NCBI RefSeq assembly: GCF_025751555.1
Contig: NZ_JAOWLB010000003.1
Span: forward strand, 1 to 64,000
DNA length: 64,000 bases
Source: Ruegeria aquimaris
GTDB taxonomy: Bacteria; Pseudomonadota; Alphaproteobacteria; Rhodobacterales; Rhodobacteraceae
Reading direction: 5' to 3'
The translations under genes were made by a program, and so were the position numbers. Each line of letters starts with the position of its first letter. Position 1 is the first letter of the stretch. Below the pieces are notes generated by a model. That model had not been told where the DNA came from, made no database searches, and saw nothing but the letters and a program-made list of their open reading frames with translations. Shown here one piece after another: positions 60,283 to 64,000 of this stretch.

Positions 60283-61536
60283 ATGAACCGCAGCACATTG
60301 AAACTGGCCCTCTTGTCCACGACGCTCGTGGCGGGCATGGCCGATGCACAGGACGCCACGCTGATCATCGAAAGCTGGCGCAATGATGACCTGACCTTGT
60401 GGCAGGACAAGATCATTCCCGCCTTTGAGGCCGAGAACCCCGGCATCAAGGTGAAATTCACCCCTTCGGCACCGGCCGAATACAATGCCGTGCTGAACTC
60501 GAAACTCGATGCCGGATCGGCGGGCGACCTGATCACCTGCCGCCCGTTCGACGCCTCGCTGGCGCTGTATCAGGCCGGGCACCTGTCGGACCTCAGCGAT
60601 CTGGACGCCATGTCGAACTTCTCGGACGTGGCCAAGTCCGCCTGGCAGACCGACGACGGTTCGGCCACCTTCTGCGTGCCGATGGCATCCGTGATCCACG
60701 GGTTCATCTACAACAAGGACGCCTTCGAAGAACTCGGCATCGAAGTGCCGACCACCGAGGCCGAGTTCTTTGCCGCGCTCGACAAGATCAAGGAAGACGG
60801 CAGCTATATCCCGATGGCCATGGGCACCAACGACCAGTGGGAAGCCGCGACCATGGGATACAACAACATCGGCCCGAATTACTGGAAGGGCGAAGAGGGG
60901 CGTCTGGCGCTGATCAAGGGCGAGCAGAAGCTGACCGACGAGGCCTGGGTCGCACCCTATGCCACGCTGGCACGCTGGGGCGCCTATCTTGGCGACGGGT
61001 ACGAAGCGCAGACCTATCCCGACAGCCAGAACATCTTTACCCTTGGCCGTGCCGCGATCTATCCCGCCGGGTCCTGGGAGATTTCGGGTTTCAACACCCA
61101 GGCGACCTTCGAGATGGGCGCCTTCAAGCCGCCGGTCCAGAATGCCGGTGACACCTGCTATATCTCGGACCACACCGATATCGGCATCGGCATGAACACC
61201 GCATCCAGCAACCCCGAGGCGGCACGGACGTTCCTCGCCTGGGTCGCAAGCCCGGCCTTCGCCGAGATCTTTGGCAACGCCCTGCCCGGCTTCTTCCCGC
61301 TGTCGAAAACGCCGGTCGCGCTGGAAGACCCGCTGGCCAAGGAGTTCGCAAGCTGGCGCGACCAGTGCGAAAGCACGATCCGTTCGACATACCAGATCCT
61401 GTCGCGCGGCACGCCGAACCTTGAGAACGACACCTGGGGCGCCTCCGTCGCCGCCATCAAGGGCACCGCAACGCCCGAAGAGCTGGGCCAGAAGCTTCAG
61501 GCCGGGCTGGCCAGCTGGTACGAACCGCAGCAGTAA
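60283..61536 (+). CDS. ABC transporter sugar-binding protein (amino-sugar type)
   Basis: 417 residues. Signal peptide MNRSTLKLALLSTTLVAGMA-DAQ, then LIIESWRNDDLTLWQDKIIP and FEAENPGIKVKFTPSAPAEY, the opening of family 1 solute-binding proteins. Later FGNALPGFFPLSKTPVALED and WAAL-type loops fit oligosaccharide or GlcNAc-binding proteins. Periplasmic. GGGAGGAAGAC before the ATG is an excellent ribosome site. An intercistronic hairpin follows, which may keep this part of the mRNA abundant. Confidence 0.9.
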   Translation: MNRSTLKLALLSTTLVAGMADAQDATLIIESWRNDDLTLWQDKIIPAFEAENPGIKVKFTPSAPAEYNAVLNSKLDAGSAGDLITCRPFDASLALYQAGHLSDLSDLDAMSNFSDVAKSAWQTDDGSATFCVPMASVIHGFIYNKDAFEELGIEVPTTEAEFFAALDKIKEDGSYIPMAMGTNDQWEAATMGYNNIGPNYWKGEEGRLALIKGEQKLTDEAWVAPYATLARWGAYLGDGYEAQTYPDSQNIFTLGRAAIYPAGSWEISGFNTQATFEMGAFKPPVQNAGDTCYISDHTDIGIGMNTASSNPEAARTFLAWVASPAFAEIFGNALPGFFPLSKTPVALEDPLAKEFASWRDQCESTIRSTYQILSRGTPNLENDTWGASVAAIKGTATPEELGQKLQAGLASWYEPQQ

Positions 61537-61555
61537 CCTCCCGACGCTGCAATTT

Positions 61556-61583
61556 GTCCCGGGCGCAATTGTCCGCCCGGGAC
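61556..61583 (+). promoter_or_regulatory. Intercistronic hairpin between binding protein and permease genes
   Basis: GTCCCGGGCG at 61556-61565 pairs perfectly with CGCCCGGGAC at 61574-61583 (10 bp, 8-nt loop), with no T-run. Such stems after a binding-protein gene often protect its mRNA or cut down read-through into the permeases; that role is inferred. Confidence 0.6.
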
Positions 61584-61603
61584 GCCTAGCCGGAGATCGA
61601 CCC

Positions 61604-62518
61604 ATGAACAAAGCCCGCATCCGCTGGCATATCCTCGTGTTCCTTGCACCAGCCGTCATCGTCTATACAGCCGTGATGATCTTTCCGCTGTTCAACACGT
61701 TGCGCCTGGCGCTTTACACGCGGATCGAGCAGGAGCGGGTCTTTGCCGGGCTCGACAATTTCCGCACGCTGTTCTTTGATCCGATCTGGGCCGAGCAGTT
61801 CTGGAATGCGCTTGGCAACAATTTCTGGTTCTTTCTGGTGCACATGCTGGTGCAGAACCCGATCGGGATCGCGCTGGCCGCGCTGCTCAGCCACCCGCGC
61901 CTGCGCTTTGCCGCGCTCTACCGCTCGGCCATCTTCATTCCCACGATCCTGTCTTTTGTGATCGTCGGTTTTGCCTGGAAACTGATCCTGTCGCCGATCT
62001 GGGGCATCGCGCCCTCGATGCTGGACGCGGTGGGGCTGAAATCGCTCTTTGCGCCATGGCTGGGCAAGGAGGAATATGCGCTGACGACGCTGGCGCTGAT
62101 CTCGGTCTGGCAGTTCGTGGGTATTCCGATGATGCTGATCTATGCCGCGCTTCTGACCATCCCCGAGGAGATCCTGGAGGCGGGCGAGGTCGACGGCATC
62201 ACCGGGATGTCGGCTTTCTGGAAGATCAAGCTGCCGCTGATCCTGCCCTCGATCGGGATCATCTCGATCCTGACATTTGTGGGGAACTTCAACGCGTTCG
62301 ACCTGATCTATGCCGCCCAAGGGGCGCTGGCGGGTCCCGATTTCTCGACCGATATCCTCGGCACCTTCATGTATCGCACGTTCTTTGGCTTCCAGCTTCA
62401 GCTTGGCGACCCGCATATGGGGTCGGCCATCGCAGGCGCCATGTTCGCGATCATCCTCTTGGGGGTCTGCATCTATCTCTTCGGCATCCAGACGCGGATG
62501 CGCCGCTATCAGCTCTGA
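61604..62518 (+). CDS. ABC transporter sugar permease 1 (MalF type)
   Basis: 304 residues with six membrane segments. The start ATG 61604 follows CCGGAGATCGACCC. The EAA loop is EEILEAGEVDGITGMSAFWK followed by IKLPLILPS, which contacts the ATPase. Early segment LVFLAPAVIVYTAVMIFPLF is typical of the MalF/UgpA group. Works with the next gene as the membrane channel. The ATPase gene is not in the window and may lie downstream. Confidence 0.9.
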   Translation: MNKARIRWHILVFLAPAVIVYTAVMIFPLFNTLRLALYTRIEQERVFAGLDNFRTLFFDPIWAEQFWNALGNNFWFFLVHMLVQNPIGIALAALLSHPRLRFAALYRSAIFIPTILSFVIVGFAWKLILSPIWGIAPSMLDAVGLKSLFAPWLGKEEYALTTLALISVWQFVGIPMMLIYAALLTIPEEILEAGEVDGITGMSAFWKIKLPLILPSIGIISILTFVGNFNAFDLIYAAQGALAGPDFSTDILGTFMYRTFFGFQLQLGDPHMGSAIAGAMFAIILLGVCIYLFGIQTRMRRYQL

Positions 62519-62528
62519 GGGCCCGGAC

Positions 62529-63368
62529 ATGAACAAGGCACGCTCAAATCCGCTCAATTCGGTGATGATGCACGGGGCGCTCATCCTCTACACGCTGATC
62601 GCGCTGTTCCCGGTTTTCGTGATCCTGATCAACAGCTTCAAGACCCGCAAGGCGATCTTTCGCGAGCCGCTGGCCCTGCCGGATGCGGACAGTTTTTCGA
62701 CGATCGGCTACGAGACGGTGATGAAGCAGGGGGATTTCCTGCTCTACTTCCAGAACTCGATGATCGTCACGGTGGCCTCGATCTTCTTCGTGCTGCTGTT
62801 CGGCGCGATGGCGGCCTATGCGCTCAGCGAATACCGCTTTCGCGGCAACATGCTGATGGGGCTTTACCTGGCGCTTGGCATCATGATCCCGATCCGGATC
62901 GGGACGGTTGCGATCCTGGAAATGATGGTGGCGACCGGCCTGGTGAATACGCTCTGGGCCCTTATCCTGGTCTATACGGCGCAGGGCCTGCCGCTGGCGG
63001 TCTTTATCCTGAGCGAGTTCATGCGGCAGGTCTCGGATGATCTGAAGAACGCGGGCCGGATCGACGGGTTGAGCGAATACACGATTTTCTTCCGGCTCGT
63101 GCTGCCACTGGTGCGCCCGGCGATGGCGACGGTCGCTGTCTTCAACATGATCCCGATCTGGAACGACCTGTGGTTCCCGCTGATCCTGGCCCCGGCTGAG
63201 GAGACCAAGACGCTGACGCTGGGCAGCCAGGTATTCATCGGCCAGTTCGTGACCGATTGGAACGCGGTGCTGTCGGCGCTGTCGATGGCGATCCTGCCGG
63301 TGCTGATCCTCTATGTGATCTTCTCGCGCCAACTGATCCGGGGCATCACATCGGGGGCCGTGAAATGA
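62529..63368 (+). CDS. ABC transporter sugar permease 2 (MalG type)
   Basis: 279 residues, six membrane segments. FPVFVILINSFKTRKAIFRE near the start, then EAA loop DDLKNAGRIDGLSEYTIFFR with LVLPLVRPAM, and IPIWNDLWFPLILAP. Starts 10 bp after permease 1. Its stop overlaps the next gene (ATGA). Partner of permease 1. Confidence 0.9.
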   Translation: MNKARSNPLNSVMMHGALILYTLIALFPVFVILINSFKTRKAIFREPLALPDADSFSTIGYETVMKQGDFLLYFQNSMIVTVASIFFVLLFGAMAAYALSEYRFRGNMLMGLYLALGIMIPIRIGTVAILEMMVATGLVNTLWALILVYTAQGLPLAVFILSEFMRQVSDDLKNAGRIDGLSEYTIFFRLVLPLVRPAMATVAVFNMIPIWNDLWFPLILAPAEETKTLTLGSQVFIGQFVTDWNAVLSALSMAILPVLILYVIFSRQLIRGITSGAVK

Positions 63369-64000
63369 CGCGTGTGCTGATTGCAGGTCTGGGCAACATG
63401 GGGCTAAGCCATGCGCTGGCGCACCATGCCCATCCGGATGCCGAGATCGTGGCGCTGGTCAATCGCAGCGGGCGGGTGGACCATCCCGAGCTGGGTTCCT
63501 ATCCGGTCTATGATGACTTCGCGACGGCGCTGGCCGAAACCGCGCCCGATCTGGCGGTGATCGCCACCTATACCGACACCCACGCCGATTACGCCATTGC
63601 CGCCATGGAGGCGGGGTGTCATGTGTTCGTGGAAAAACCGCTGGCCATGACCGTGGCCGAGGCGCGGCGCGTGGTCGATACCGCAGAGCGGACCGGTCGC
63701 AAGCTGGTCGTGGGATATATCCTGCGGCATCACCCCTCCTGGGTGCGCCTGATCGAAGAGGCGCGCGGTCTTGGCGGGCCTTATGTGTTCCGCCTGAACC
63801 TGAACCAGCAATCGACCGGCCCCGAATGGGAGACCCACAAGGCGCTGATGCAAACCACCTCGCCCATCGTCGATTGCGGCGTGCACTATGTCGATGTCAT
63901 GTGTCAGATCACCGATGCGGCGCCGGTGCGGGTGCATGGCATCGGCCTGCGCCTGTCCGACGAGATTGCCCCGGACATGTACAACTACGGCCAGTTCCAG
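63365..64000 (+). CDS. Gfo/Idh/MocA family oxidoreductase (partial, cut by window end)
   Basis: The first 212 codons are present. The NAD(P)-binding start is TRVLIAGLGNMGLSHALAHH, followed by DLAVIATYTDTHADYAIAAM and the signature HVFVEKPLAMTVAEARRVVD with the catalytic Lys in EKP. TTSPIVDCGVHYVDVM carries the His of the D-x-G-x-H-x-x-D motif. It starts inside the permease 2 stop, so it belongs to the amino-sugar operon and probably oxidises or epimerises an imported sugar. The C-terminus lies outside the window. Confidence 0.9.
   Translation, partial: MTRVLIAGLGNMGLSHALAHHAHPDAEIVALVNRSGRVDHPELGSYPVYDDFATALAETAPDLAVIATYTDTHADYAIAAMEAGCHVFVEKPLAMTVAEARRVVDTAERTGRKLVVGYILRHHPSWVRLIEEARGLGGPYVFRLNLNQQSTGPEWETHKALMQTTSPIVDCGVHYVDVMCQITDAAPVRVHGIGLRLSDEIAPDMYNYGQFQ

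Overview
The window is GC-rich bacterial DNA that looks like a Rhodobacteraceae (Roseobacter-group, Ruegeria-like) chromosome. The basis is gene content and style: overlapping hisS-hisZ-hisG, an xdhABC-BMP transporter operon, a dimethylglycine dehydrogenase-like FAD/GcvT protein, IS21- and IS1380-type remnants, and dispersed GAGTATTT-type repeats. The species assignment is inference; no rRNA or typing gene is present.

Layout. (1) 1-8,200 is accessory DNA: IS21-type end repeats and an istA scrap, two toxin-less antitoxin genes, a helicase IV-like helicase with an inserted nuclease-like domain and cysteine ribbons, a repeat-containing protein of unknown function, a headless tniB and an intact tniQ. 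It reads as a decayed Tn7/Tn5053-like element with cargo, closed by a clean terminator. (2) 8,250-13,700 is core: hisG-hisZ-hisS (minus strand), an enoyl-CoA hydratase-like gene, slyX and a LysR regulator. (3) 13,815-17,784 holds dabB-dabA, a putative inorganic-carbon (CO2/bicarbonate) pump, facing the LysR gene across a perfect palindrome. (4) 17,900-23,500: a GNAT acetyltransferase, two small exported proteins, dnaE and a TauE/SafE permease. (5) 23,770-33,130 is a purine operon: a 12-codon leader, xdhA-xdhB-xdhC, then an ABC nucleoside/purine importer (ATPase, two permeases, BMP-type binding protein), ended by a terminator. (6) 33,300-53,460 is mixed metabolism: an orphan HlyD-type adaptor, aldo/keto reductase with DadA-like oxidase and DUF938 methyltransferase, a flavin reductase, a LysR gene facing an HD-domain putative diiron oxygenase, an EF-hand protein, a DMGDH-like protein, an FAD-linked lactate-type dehydrogenase, gamma-glutamyltransferase, a hydroxyacid dehydrogenase, a haloalkane dehalogenase and a quinone oxidoreductase. 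(7) 53,557-55,350: tRNA-Gln(TTG) followed by about 1.7 kb of scrap DNA with a chimeric IS fragment. (8) 55,358-64,000 is an amino-sugar locus: nagA, a SIS-domain deaminase-like gene, a GntR regulator and a sugar kinase on the minus strand, facing murQ, an ABC sugar importer and a Gfo/Idh oxidoreductase (cut by the window end) on the plus strand. The divergent promoters carry a near-identical inverted pair of 18-bp sites.

The most unusual signal is a 22-bp repeat unit found as an inverted pair after the gene at 46,444 and also, in opposite orientations, inside the coding sequences of both xdhA and xdhB without breaking their frames. No CRISPR array and no rRNA were seen.
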